40,109 bases of DNA from Bacillota bacterium (GTDB lineage Bacteria; Bacillota; Clostridia; Christensenellales; UMGS416). Below, piece after piece: positions 1 to 7,230 of this stretch. The notes under the pieces were generated by a model. The model did no database searches. It was not told the DNA's origin and saw only the letters and a list, made by a program, of their open reading frames with translations. The first letter of the stretch is position 1; every line of letters starts with the position of its first letter. The stretch spans positions 1 through 40,109 of the forward strand of contig JAEYRA010000074.1 of assembly GCA_023409755.1 (NCBI GenBank), in the 5' to 3' direction. The translations under genes were made by a program, and so were the position numbers.

Positions 1-526
1 GCTCCCCGGCTACAAGGCCCCGCTGGCCCCCATGCGCATGGAGGCCATCAAGGGCCTGGCCAAAGTGGCCAAGGCCCTGCGCAAGGATGGGTACGGCATC
101 CGGGTTTATGACGCCTACCGCCCGCAGGCCGCAACCGACGCGATGTTGAAATGGGCGAAGGATGAGGACGACACTGCCACCAAGGCCGAATATTACCCGG
201 GTATCGATAAGGCAGACATCCCCGGCAGGTATGTGGCTACACGCTCCAAACACCGCTTGGGCGGCACCGTCGATTTGACGCTGCTCAAATGGTCCACGGG
301 CAAGAACCTCGATATGGGCGGGTCGTTTGATTTCTTCGGTGCCAAGTCCCATTACAGTTATAAGGGACTGACGACGGCCCAGCGCAGCAACCGCGCCCGC
401 CTTCGCAAGGCACTGTCCGCCCAGGGCTTTGAGCCATACAGCAAGGAATGGTGGCACTTCACCGATGCCGTGCCCGGCAGCGGCGGCACATTCTCCATCC
501 GGCCGCGGCAGTATGTGCTGCACTAA
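1..526 (+). CDS. D-Ala-D-Ala dipeptidase, VanX/DdpX-like (5' partial)
   Basis: Zinc-dependent dipeptidase of the M15D (VanX/DdpX) family, which cleaves D-alanyl-D-alanine for cell-wall dipeptide turnover or, in van clusters, glycopeptide resistance. The frame is open from base 2, so the gene starts outside the window; about 174 residues are visible and the usual length is roughly 200, so a short N-terminus (or a signal peptide) is missing. Visible family landmarks in order: YDAYRP (the conserved Arg region), SKHRLGGTVD (first two zinc ligands, His and Asp, of the SxHxxGxxxD motif) and EWWHF (catalytic Glu and third zinc ligand His). All catalytic residues are present. No vanH or vanA homologue follows, so a housekeeping peptidoglycan-recycling role is more likely than resistance, but the upstream neighbours are not visible. 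Confidence 0.88.
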   Translation, partial: LPGYKAPLAPMRMEAIKGLAKVAKALRKDGYGIRVYDAYRPQAATDAMLKWAKDEDDTATKAEYYPGIDKADIPGRYVATRSKHRLGGTVDLTLLKWSTGKNLDMGGSFDFFGAKSHYSYKGLTTAQRSNRARLRKALSAQGFEPYSKEWWHFTDAVPGSGGTFSIRPRQYVLH

Positions 527-920
527 GCATTCGCGTCTGTCGCTGTGGCGACAGACCCGATTCAAACAGCTTGTACTTGTTATGGCCAGGTCGCCGTTCA
601 TGCCTTATGCGCCTTCCAGGCGCTAAGGCATTGCCAGAGCAATGCCTTCCGGGATGCTCGGGCGAGCAGCAGCCCGAAGGGTTGCGGCCAGCGCGACGGT
701 TCGACACGCATCCATGCGTGTCTGCCGCACATGTCGCCGACTCTCAGTCCCGCCCGGTACGGCTTACGTCGCCTCGTGCGGCTAGTACGACGCATAGCGC
801 CGTGCTCACGGCGCGTGGGTTGGACGCCCTTCCGGGGCGTCTGACGTTGCGGCAGACGATTCTTAGGAATCGTTGAGAGCAACGCGAGCAATCTAAGGAG
901 CAGGATGTGCTTAAGGCCTA

Positions 921-980
921 CGGCACCGGGTCACAATCCGCAGGGTTGTGACAAGCCCGCACGATGCGGGCGAGGTGCCG
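921..980 (+). ncRNA. Predicted three-way-junction structure within copy A
   Basis: A closing stem CGGCACC (921-927) with GGTGCCG (974-980) encloses two hairpins. The first is GTCACAA (930-936) with TTGTGAC (946-952), extended inward by three more pairs. The second is GCCCGC (955-960) with GCGGGC (966-971) around the loop ACGAT. All three stems are perfectly paired. This arrangement is typical of folded RNA, but transcription is not shown and no known RNA family was recognised. Confidence 0.45.
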
Positions 981-1063
981 GAAAAGGCATGAAGTATTGC
1001 GATGGATCGATCACACATTACGCCTTCTGGCGGGCTTTTTTGTCCTTAAAGGCACCTTCCATT

Positions 1064-1090
1064 CCTCCCGCCGAATGAATCGGCGGGAGG
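1064..1090. repeat. ATGAA-loop palindrome (copy A)
   Basis: Perfect 11-bp inverted repeat, arms CCTCCCGCCGA and TCGGCGGGAGG, around the pentaloop ATGAA. The same palindrome with the same flanking CATT recurs at 19823-19849, and shorter relatives with the same loop occur at 19958-19972 (inverted) and 23558-23574. No T-run follows here, so it is not an obvious intrinsic terminator. Confidence 0.85.
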
Positions 1091-1159
1091 TTCTTCACCC
1101 TCTACTCGTTCTATTGGGTCTATCGATACTCTGCTGCCCGCCGGTTTGGCCGGCCTTCT

Positions 1160-1477
1160 TCATTGCTGACCAATTTCTTCCTGCTTTTTATGTACCCGGT
1201 TGGCAATCTCCTCATGGCGTTTCAACACTGCCTTCATCATCGACGATGTTCGGGGCCGCAGGGAGGCTGCCTCCTGCACCGGTTCCGGCGAAGGCTCGGC
1301 GATGAGCGTCGGCAGATCTTCTTCGTTGGGTTCGGCAGACCATGGAGTGGTCGGGATTGCCGCCACCGGCTCGCCGACGGGAGGCTGTGCGGTGGCTGGC
1401 GTTGTTTGAATGCTCCGCCGGGCCGGTGTTGGCCGGCGCAGGCCGGGTAGGCTGAGCGATAAGATTCCCTTGCGCAT
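1160..1477 (-). CDS. Small proline-rich protein of unknown function
   Basis: A 105-residue protein I do not recognise. The start is chosen because AGGAGGT lies seven bases before ATG (minus strand, around 1485-1491); longer upstream frames lack such a site. The N-terminus (MRKGILSLSLPGLRR) is basic and mildly hydrophobic. The middle (about residues 20-75) is rich in Pro, Ala, Thr and Glu and looks disordered. The C-terminus (MMKAVLKRHEEIANRVHKK) is a charged, probably helical segment. A candidate minus-strand -10 TATACT lies at 1510-1515. It is divergent from spo0A. It has no clear signal peptide or catalytic motif, so no function is assigned. Confidence 0.6.
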   Translation of the reverse strand: MRKGILSLSLPGLRRPTPARRSIQTTPATAQPPVGEPVAAIPTTPWSAEPNEEDLPTLIAEPSPEPVQEAASLRPRTSSMMKAVLKRHEEIANRVHKKQEEIGQQ

Positions 1478-1670
1478 ACTGTGTACCTCCTGATGGGTCT
1501 CCTGGGGGCAGTATATTCCGCAGGCCGCAGAAAATTGCAAAAGTGGTTGATGAAAACGCGCGATTCGGCGAGATGCAGGAGGATGTCCGAAACCGGTGCC
1601 ATTCATGCCGCGAAACGCAAGATATAGCGATGGAATGGATGGAATACCACAATTTATTTGAAATATGTAT

Positions 1671-1780
1671 TTACTTATGAGAAACGCTGGTATATAATCA
1701 TAAATGTGAACGGCATACTATTGACATTGTTCGACGTAAACCTCTAAAGTGGTTGAATGTAGCTGTCGATATGTGTCGAA
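1671..1780 (+). promoter_or_regulatory. spo0A promoter region with 0A boxes
   Basis: Two candidate sigma-A promoters: TTACTT (1671-1676) with TATAAT (1693-1698), spacer 16, and TTGACA (1721-1726) with TCTAAA (1743-1748), spacer 16. A perfect Spo0A box TGTCGAA lies at about 1774-1780, and a six-of-seven inverted match TTCGACG at about 1730-1736 sits in the spacer of the second promoter; TGTCGAT near 1763 is a third weak match. Spo0A autoregulation through such boxes is known in Bacillus; here it is inferred. Confidence 0.6.
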
Positions 1781-1802
1781 ATAAATGATTGGAGGAAGTT
1801 GC

Positions 1803-2582
1803 ATGTCGGAAAAGGTGAAGGTACTTGTCGTAGACGACAATGTACAGATGCGTGAGCTCATGGCAGAATGCATCCGGATGCAGGACTTTGCCGAAGTTGC
1901 CGGGGAGGCCGGCAACGGTGTAGAGGCTGTGGAAAAGATCCAAAAGCTGCAGCCCGACGTCATCATCCTCGATCTCATCATGCCCATGCTCGATGGAATC
2001 GGAGTGCTTGAGCGGATGCAGGACATGAAGATTCGGCGCCCTCACGTCATCGTCCTTTCTGCCATCGGGCACGAAAACATCATCCAGGAAGCCATGGCCC
2101 TTGGGGTGGAGTATTATATGGTCAAGCCGTTTGACATGGACGTGCTGTGTAAGCGCATCAAGGAAATGGCTCAGGAAAAGCAGAAGTCCAGTGAGAAACG
2201 TCTGTACCAGACCCCGCCCAAGTCGGCTGCCAAGTCGTTGGATGAGGAGATCACCAGCATCTTCCTGACAATCGGTATTCCCGCACACATCAAGGGTTAC
2301 CACTTCCTGCGCGAGGCTGTGAAGATGGTCATTGAGGACGGCGACCTGATCAACAGCATCACCAAGGAGTTGTATCCCGGGGTTGCGCGGCGTTTCAATA
2401 CTACAGCCAGCAAGGTGGAACGCGCCATCCGCCATGCCATTGAGGTTGCGTGGACCCGCGGCCGCATCGAGAACATCAACAACATCTTCGGGTATAACAT
2501 CTACACCAAGAACGACAAGCCCACCAACGGCGAGTTTATCGCCCTGGTGGCCGACAAGCTTCACATCGAGCGCTCCGCCTGA
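1803..2582 (+). CDS. spo0A: Stage 0 sporulation response regulator Spo0A
   Basis: Master regulator of sporulation entry: a phosphorylated receiver domain releases a C-terminal DNA-binding domain that binds 0A boxes. The 259-residue protein has a receiver domain (about 1-120) with the acidic pair D11-D12, phospho-acceptor D57 (VIILDLIMP), S86 and K108 (MVKPFD), then a linker and the conserved Spo0A C-terminal domain with the recognition-helix region around RFNTTASKVERAIRHAIE. Length and both domains are typical of the family. ATG at 1803 is chosen because GGAGG at 1791-1795 precedes it; the in-frame ATG at 1785 would place that site inside the coding region. It is monocistronic, with promoters and 0A boxes upstream and a hairpin downstream. 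This is the strongest evidence that the organism is an endospore-forming Firmicute lineage. Confidence 0.97.
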   Translation: MSEKVKVLVVDDNVQMRELMAECIRMQDFAEVAGEAGNGVEAVEKIQKLQPDVIILDLIMPMLDGIGVLERMQDMKIRRPHVIVLSAIGHENIIQEAMALGVEYYMVKPFDMDVLCKRIKEMAQEKQKSSEKRLYQTPPKSAAKSLDEEITSIFLTIGIPAHIKGYHFLREAVKMVIEDGDLINSITKELYPGVARRFNTTASKVERAIRHAIEVAWTRGRIENINNIFGYNIYTKNDKPTNGEFIALVADKLHIERSA

Positions 2583-2685
2583 TCTCCCCGTCAGGCTTGG
2601 GGTCGCCCATGTTGACGGCGGCCCCTCTCCGTTTGTTTTCCTCCGTTTGTTGGAGTGGTATTCTGTTTTCCAGCCATGCATGTGT

Positions 2686-2722
2686 GATGGGCCGTCCTTG
2701 CCAGGACGGCCCATCTTTGTTG
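2686..2722 (+). terminator. Intrinsic terminator after spo0A
   Basis: Perfect 13-bp stem GATGGGCCGTCCT (2686-2698) with AGGACGGCCCATC (2703-2715), loop TGCC, followed by TTTGTT on the plus strand. It separates spo0A from the convergent operon. The minus-strand side has no T-run. Confidence 0.8.
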
Positions 2723-2734
2723 CAATCCTGATTG

Positions 2735-3547
2735 TTACTGTTCACTCTCTCGCAGCCGCCGCAGGTTGGCAAGGCCCGTCGAGAGCCATTCCCGCTCCAG
2801 TCGAAGTGACGTTTCCTCGTCACCCTGCCAAGGCAGCCAGCTTTCCACAATCCAGGAGAGGCCGCTGGGCAATGATTGCCGGGCCGTGGCCAGGTCGAGC
2901 ATGCCTGCGCCTGCTGGTGCACCCTCCACATCGAAACCCAGCATGGTGGGTTTGCGGCGGATGGTGTAGTCCTTGCAGTGGAAGTTGACGGTGCGGGTGC
3001 CCAGGTTTGTCAGCACCTCGCGGAAACTCTCGCCCAACCCCAGGTTGTTGACGGCGTCCAGGCAAACGCCCACGGCTGGGCTGTCAATCGCGTCCACCAA
3101 GTCTTTCAGCCACTGGCTGGGGTAGAAGTCGTGGTTCTCGATGGCCAGGGTAACACCTGCCTGCTCATAGGCCCGCACAATGGCACATAGCCGCCGCAGC
3201 GCTTCGCCGAAGTCCGGACGGTCATCGCCATCGTGGGGCAGGGTGCGCACCAGCCGCGCGCCGGTGGCTTCGGCAATCTCCAGATAGCCCAGCAGGTGGT
3301 CGGGCTGCAGCCCCCGGGTGCCAATCTCCAACGTTATGTCACGGGCCGCCGCCACGCTGCCCAACGCTAACCATTGGCTACGGGGCAGGGGGTGGAGCGG
3401 CAGGTTGTCAGCCACCTGCAGCACCTCAGCCCCCGTCTCCGCCGTCAGCTCCAGCAAATCTAGCGGGCTGAGGGGACGGGCGGGTGAGGGGTGTCCGGCC
3501 ACCCCAATGGCCCACGGTACCGACCAGGACGAGATGCCAATCCTCAT
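2735..3547 (-). CDS. Sugar phosphate isomerase/epimerase-like TIM barrel (OiaC-like candidate)
   Basis: A 270-residue xylose-isomerase-like (AP_endonuc_2) TIM barrel. Metal-site style segments are visible: IENHDFYP (about residue 137), GVCLDAVNNLG (about 160), NFHCKDY (about 190) and a C-terminal WIVESWLPW. The family includes ketose epimerases, isomerases and, as I recall, 3-oxo-isoapionate decarboxylase (OiaC) of D-apionate catabolism. It is the last gene of the minus-strand operon and overlaps the stop of the ApnO-like gene by four bases, so co-translation is likely. The OiaC assignment is inferred only from this neighbourhood; another isomerase or epimerase activity is equally allowed by the fold. 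Confidence 0.8.
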   Translation of the reverse strand: MRIGISSWSVPWAIGVAGHPSPARPLSPLDLLELTAETGAEVLQVADNLPLHPLPRSQWLALGSVAAARDITLEIGTRGLQPDHLLGYLEIAEATGARLVRTLPHDGDDRPDFGEALRRLCAIVRAYEQAGVTLAIENHDFYPSQWLKDLVDAIDSPAVGVCLDAVNNLGLGESFREVLTNLGTRTVNFHCKDYTIRRKPTMLGFDVEGAPAGAGMLDLATARQSLPSGLSWIVESWLPWQGDEETSLRLEREWLSTGLANLRRLRESEQ

Positions 3548-4395
3548 GCGTCGGCCTTCTTCAGGTGCAGCATCTCGGCCAGCACCTCCTGGATGGCTTC
3601 GGGCTCAAACACCTTCTTCCAATCCTCCCGCAGCACGTGGCGGCGGCCATAGTCCACGGCGATCATCGCCGCGTCGGAGAAGGGGTTGCTGCTCTTCAAC
3701 ACGATGGCCAGCGGAATCTGAATGTGGCCGAAGAGGAAGGCCTTGGCCGCTTCCTCCGGCACGCCACGGCGCACGGCTTCGTCGATGGCCTCCTTCATGA
3801 TGCAGGCGCACATGGCCACCACCACCTCGGCGGCGGCGGGCTCCAGGATCGCCATCTGCTCCACGGTGATGCGGTGGCAGTTCACCACAGGGTTGAACAT
3901 TTTGAGGCAGAGCTGGCGGGCTTCCTCAAAGGCTGCTTCCTCACCCCGCTCCAGGGCGATGACAATGTCCTGCTTGGCTGCCGTGCCGCCGAAGAGGTCG
4001 GCCTTTTCTTCGGGGGTGTCGCGGTCGCCGAAGATCGGCGGGTGGCAGGGGTGGGTCACCACGAAGGTACAGTCTTCCCTTGTCGTCAGCTGCCCGGCGT
4101 GGGCGGCGGCCGGGTCCAGGGTGATGGCCGTGGCGCCGGGCTTCAGCAGCGGCACCAGGCGGCGCGAAAGACCGGGGATGGCAGCGTCCGGCAGGGCAAA
4201 GACCACGATGTCCGCCGCTGCCACTGCCTCTTCGGTCGTCATCACTGGCAGGCCCTCAGCCCGCAGGGCGTCGTTGCCGGCGGCGTCCTTCTCACAGCAG
4301 ACGAAGCGGTAACCAAACTTCTTGAGGTTCGGGGTGATGCGGCGGCCCATCTTGCCGCCCGCGCCAATGAGTGCCACAAGTTTTTGTTCTTCCAT
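3544..4395 (-). CDS. ApnO-like NAD(P)-dependent oxidoisomerase (PGDH_C family)
   Basis: A 283-residue Rossmann dehydrogenase. GAGGKMG near residue 10 is the nucleotide-binding loop; the later part carries THPCHPP, FGGTAAKQ, ITVEQMAILEP and DWKKVFEPE, landmarks of the phosphogluconate-dehydrogenase C-terminal-domain family that includes D-apionate oxidoisomerase (ApnO), which makes 3-oxo-isoapionate. ATG at 4395 is chosen because AGGAGA precedes it; the longer upstream frame lies in a shadow of the next gene. The stop of the upstream SDR is 17 bases away and the downstream TIM-barrel gene overlaps by four bases. I am confident of the family; the exact substrate is inferred from the neighbours. 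Confidence 0.8.
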   Translation of the reverse strand: MEEQKLVALIGAGGKMGRRITPNLKKFGYRFVCCEKDAAGNDALRAEGLPVMTTEEAVAAADIVVFALPDAAIPGLSRRLVPLLKPGATAITLDPAAAHAGQLTTREDCTFVVTHPCHPPIFGDRDTPEEKADLFGGTAAKQDIVIALERGEEAAFEEARQLCLKMFNPVVNCHRITVEQMAILEPAAAEVVVAMCACIMKEAIDEAVRRGVPEEAAKAFLFGHIQIPLAIVLKSSNPFSDAAMIAVDYGRRHVLREDWKKVFEPEAIQEVLAEMLHLKKADA

Positions 4396-4412
4396 GTCGT
4401 TCTCCTGCCTTT

Positions 4413-5429
4413 CTATCGGTCGAGCCCGGCCAGTTCCCGGGTAAAGTCCTGCCGAAGGGTGTTCATCCGCCGCACGATCGGCTCGTAGGCCGGGTGGTCC
4501 ATCGCGCTGTCGATGGCCCCGGTGCTGTCGTGATAGGCCACCATGTGGCGGGCGCATTCCTGCCAGCCAATGGTGATGTGGAAGTCGAGGTCGCGGCGTG
4601 CGTCGTCACTGTCAAATACGTTGTCATACTGGAAGTTGAAGTCACACCACTCACAGGTAAGGGGCGCGGCGGCGGCCAACAGCGCCGTGGGCACCCCCAC
4701 GAAGCGGATGGGCGGTGCTTTCATGACGACCCGGAAGGCATCGTAGTACTGCCGCCAGGTCATCGCCTCGCCGCTGGCCAGGGTGTAGTGCTTTCCGTAT
4801 GCCTTGAGGTTCCCGGCGGCCCTAGCGATGGCGTGGCCCACATCGTCCCGGTGGGCGGTGCACCACAGTGATAGCCCGTCGCCCATCACCAGCACTGGCA
4901 GCCCCAGACGGATACGCCGCAGCACCGCCACGCCATGGCTCAGAATACCAATGGGGGCCGAATGGTCGTTGAAGGTGGCCGCTGGCCGCACGATGGTGAG
5001 CGCGAACGCGCTGGAGGCCGCGGCTGCCTCCAGCCGTTCCTCCATTAATACTTTATTGTAGGCGTAGCCAAAACGCGGGTCCGCACCCAGCGGTGCGCCG
5101 GGTCCGATGGGGTAGGACGGCGCGGGCTTAGCAAAGACATCCACCGTGGAGCAAAACACGAATTGCGCCGTACGGCCGGCAAAGGCCCGGATGGCGCTTT
5201 CAGCGTCTTCGGGGGTGTAGCCAATCATGTCAATGACGCAGTCCCAGGGGCCGTGTGCGGCCATGACGCGCTCAAACTCCGCGTGCTGGGTTCGGTCGAC
5301 CCGGAGGAACCCGCAGCCGGGCACACCTTCGCCCCGACCGCAGAGGGTGACATCCCACCCCTGCGCCCGCAGCGTCGCCACCACGGCGGTGCTGATGTTT
5401 CCAGTGCCGCCGATGATCAGTGCCTTCAT
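4413..5429 (-). CDS. NAD-dependent epimerase/dehydratase (SDR)
   Basis: A 338-residue extended short-chain dehydrogenase/reductase. The N-terminal GGTGNIST is the Rossmann glycine motif (TGxxGxxG type), the FCSTVDVF segment carries the catalytic Ser/Thr region, and YAYNK is the YxxxK catalytic pair. A C-terminal substrate domain follows. The start ATG at 5429 overlaps the stop of the upstream Gfo/Idh gene as ATGA, which fixes the start and implies translational coupling. The substrate is unknown; within this operon it probably oxidises or epimerises a sugar or sugar acid. The much longer frame reading upstream from 5429 is a shadow of the neighbouring gene. Confidence 0.85.
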   Translation of the reverse strand: MKALIIGGTGNISTAVVATLRAQGWDVTLCGRGEGVPGCGFLRVDRTQHAEFERVMAAHGPWDCVIDMIGYTPEDAESAIRAFAGRTAQFVFCSTVDVFAKPAPSYPIGPGAPLGADPRFGYAYNKVLMEERLEAAAASSAFALTIVRPAATFNDHSAPIGILSHGVAVLRRIRLGLPVLVMGDGLSLWCTAHRDDVGHAIARAAGNLKAYGKHYTLASGEAMTWRQYYDAFRVVMKAPPIRFVGVPTALLAAAAPLTCEWCDFNFQYDNVFDSDDARRDLDFHITIGWQECARHMVAYHDSTGAIDSAMDHPAYEPIVRRMNTLRQDFTRELAGLDR

Positions 5430-6469
5430 GAGCGGTTCCTCCCTTCGCCCAGCGCCACCACCGTGCCGCTGTCCTGAGACTGGATGGCGGCAAACACCGT
5501 CTCCATCGTGCGCAGGTTGTCCTCGCCGGAGGTCTCCGCCGGCAGCCCGGCCCGGTAGCGGTGGAGTAACGCTTCCAGACACCGGGGAATGGCCGTGAAC
5601 ACATGCCCGCCGTGGATGGCCCAGTCGTCGGCGGGGATGTAGGGCAACACCGGCCAGGTGCGGGTGTCGATGCTCTCCACCTGCCCGCCACGCTCGATGT
5701 GCAGCACATTGTCGCCATCCAGCGTGAGGGACCCGCTCTCGCACTGCACAAAGAGTTTGTAGGCAAAGCGATGGGCCAGCGTACACAGCAGCGGCAGGCC
5801 GCTTTCCATCGTCAGCAGAGAGACAGCCGTGTCCTGCGTGCCGATGTCGGGGTAGGAGACGACGGGCCGGGAGTAGACGGTGGCCACCTCCCCAAAGAGG
5901 AACCGTGCCACGTCAAAGAGGTGGGGGCCCATGTCCCGCAGGGCCATGTGGTCCATGGTGGCCAGCGCCGGCTGCTTGCCAATGATGGCCCGGTCCGGTG
6001 ACTTCAGCTGTAGGTGGGCGTGCAGGGGGCGGCCCAGTGCACCGCCGGTCATCCATTCCTTCACCGGGGCAAACTGGGGCTGGTAACGGAAGTTCTCGTG
6101 CACTCCGTACCACACGTCGGCTGCGCGGCAGGCTTCCGCCATGCGGCGGCAGGCCTCGGGCGTGCCGGCCATGGGCTTCTGGCAGATGACGGCCTTGCCG
6201 TGGGCGGCAGCCAGCAGCACCAGCGGCACATGGGCGTCCACGTCGGTCACGATGTCGGCAATGTCAAACCGCGCGCGGGCAAACACCTCCTCGGGCGTGT
6301 CGCACACCAGGGGGATGGCGAACCGCTGGGCGGTTGCCTCGGCCCGGGCCCGTGTGCGGTTCCAGATGGCCACCACCTCGGCCCCCACGGCCTGCCATGC
6401 CGCAATCTGGAACTGGGCCCAGTACCCCGCGCCAAAGACGGCGATGCGCACCTTGTTCTGCTCGCTCAT
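5426..6469 (-). CDS. Gfo/Idh/MocA-family dehydrogenase (ApsD-like candidate)
   Basis: A 347-residue NAD(P)-dependent sugar dehydrogenase. An N-terminal Rossmann domain with GAGYWA leads to the family's (E)KP motif, here CQKPMA (about residue 97), then VHENFRYQP and the C-terminal catalytic segment DMGPHLFDVARFLFGE with the conserved His and Asp. The Lys of KP and the HxxxD pair are present, so it should be active. D-apiose dehydrogenase (ApsD) belongs to this family, and the neighbouring ApnO-like and TIM-barrel genes make that substrate plausible, but inositol or another aldose cannot be excluded. It overlaps both neighbours by four bases (ATGA). Confidence 0.85.
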   Translation of the reverse strand: MSEQNKVRIAVFGAGYWAQFQIAAWQAVGAEVVAIWNRTRARAEATAQRFAIPLVCDTPEEVFARARFDIADIVTDVDAHVPLVLLAAAHGKAVICQKPMAGTPEACRRMAEACRAADVWYGVHENFRYQPQFAPVKEWMTGGALGRPLHAHLQLKSPDRAIIGKQPALATMDHMALRDMGPHLFDVARFLFGEVATVYSRPVVSYPDIGTQDTAVSLLTMESGLPLLCTLAHRFAYKLFVQCESGSLTLDGDNVLHIERGGQVESIDTRTWPVLPYIPADDWAIHGGHVFTAIPRCLEALLHRYRAGLPAETSGEDNLRTMETVFAAIQSQDSGTVVALGEGRNRS

Positions 6470-7230
6470 GCCGGTTGGAACCTCCCTTCCAGGCCGAAGA
6501 CCTCAATGGCCGTGCCGGCCAGTACGCGGTCCAGCGCCGCGCCGGGCTCCAAGAGCGTCGTGTATTTCGCCAGCTCCACCGGGATGTTTACCCCATGGTC
6601 GGCGGAGAACATGATTTTGCTGGGGCCGATGACCCGCAGGGCCTTCCGCAGGTTCAGGATGCCCAGCCAGCTGGGCTCCAGGTAGACATGCTCAAACCGC
6701 CGGGCCAGCGACAGCGCCTGGGTGAAGAAAAGGTCGGTGCCGGCGTGGGCCAGCACGATGGGCACCCTGCGGTAGTCAGCAACTACCTCCTCCAACCCCG
6801 CCGGGTCGGCGAAGGGGATGCCCGCCCCGGTGTGCACCATCACCGGCACACCAAGGGCGATTGCCGTCTCAAAGACGCGGCGCCCATCGAGCGTACCGGG
6901 GGAGACCGCGTGGGCGATGGGCGTGAGCTTGAGGCCCACAAAGCCCAGATCCTGCACACAGCGTCGCGCTTCGTCCACATACTCCAGCGGGTCCAGATGG
7001 GGGTTGATGGAAGCCATGCCGAAGTACCGCCCGGGGTGGGCGGCGCACAGCGCGGCGATGCGGTCGTGGATGAGCTGGGTGTCAGCAAGATAGGGGCGGG
7101 GCACGAAGGGTTGCACGATGGCCCCGGCCACCCCGCAGCGCCGGTGCCAACCCAGCAGTTCCTCCTCGGTCGATTCCTCGTCGAACACCACGTCTTGCCC
7201 CAGATGGGCGTGGGCGTCCAGTATCAGCAT
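6466..7230 (-). CDS. Amidohydrolase-family protein (possible sugar lactonase)
   Basis: A 254-residue Amidohydro_2 (TIM-barrel metal hydrolase) protein. The metal-site landmarks are DAHAHLG (HxH) at the N-terminus, KLTP (about 120), MVHTG (about 151), VLAHAG (about 180) and FSADHG (terminal Asp, about 213). Members include lactonases and decarboxylases. Sitting directly upstream of the Gfo/Idh gene, it could hydrolyse the lactone made by a sugar 1-dehydrogenase; that is inference. Its start overlaps the end of the GntR gene by seven bases and its end overlaps the dehydrogenase start by four. Confidence 0.82.
   Translation of the reverse strand: MLILDAHAHLGQDVVFDEESTEEELLGWHRRCGVAGAIVQPFVPRPYLADTQLIHDRIAALCAAHPGRYFGMASINPHLDPLEYVDEARRCVQDLGFVGLKLTPIAHAVSPGTLDGRRVFETAIALGVPVMVHTGAGIPFADPAGLEEVVADYRRVPIVLAHAGTDLFFTQALSLARRFEHVYLEPSWLGILNLRKALRVIGPSKIMFSADHGVNIPVELAKYTTLLEPGAALDRVLAGTAIEVFGLEGRFQPA

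Larger units (their letters stand above)
527..1090 (+). repeat. Hairpin-dense intergenic element, copy A
   Basis: No convincing gene lies here. The stretch is packed with perfect inverted repeats: TCTGTCGC/GCGACAGA (536-555), GCGCCT/AGGCGC (609-623), AAGGCATTG/CAATGCCTT (625-648), GACACGCAT/ATGCGTGTC (703-722), GACGCCC/GGGCGTC (823-841), ACGATTC/GAATCGT (856-873), a three-arm structure (921-980) and an 11-bp palindrome (1064-1090). A weak stem (CGCC/GGCG, 1021-1032) is followed by six to seven T at 1036-1041, which could end a plus-strand transcript. Bases 589-650 align closely with 19620-19680 of copy B. Open reading frames crossing it on both strands look like GC-rich shadows without ribosome binding sites. 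It could be a structured RNA, a BIME/REP-like DNA element or a decayed mobile repeat. Confidence 0.7.

Noticed and set aside
448..891. Overlapping ORFs on both strands of element A (for example 448-876 + and 598-891 -)
   Set aside because: Arg/Cys/Pro-rich translations with no ribosome binding site, spanning perfect inverted repeats; typical GC-rich shadows.
527..1090. tRNA, tmRNA, RNase P RNA, 6S or known large RNA (GOLLD, OLE, ROOL) in element A
   Set aside because: None of the conserved sequence blocks of these RNAs that I know could be found by eye.
4396..4557. Longer N-terminus for the ApnO-like protein
   Set aside because: The extra codons overlap the SDR gene, and the AGGAGA site fits ATG at 4395.
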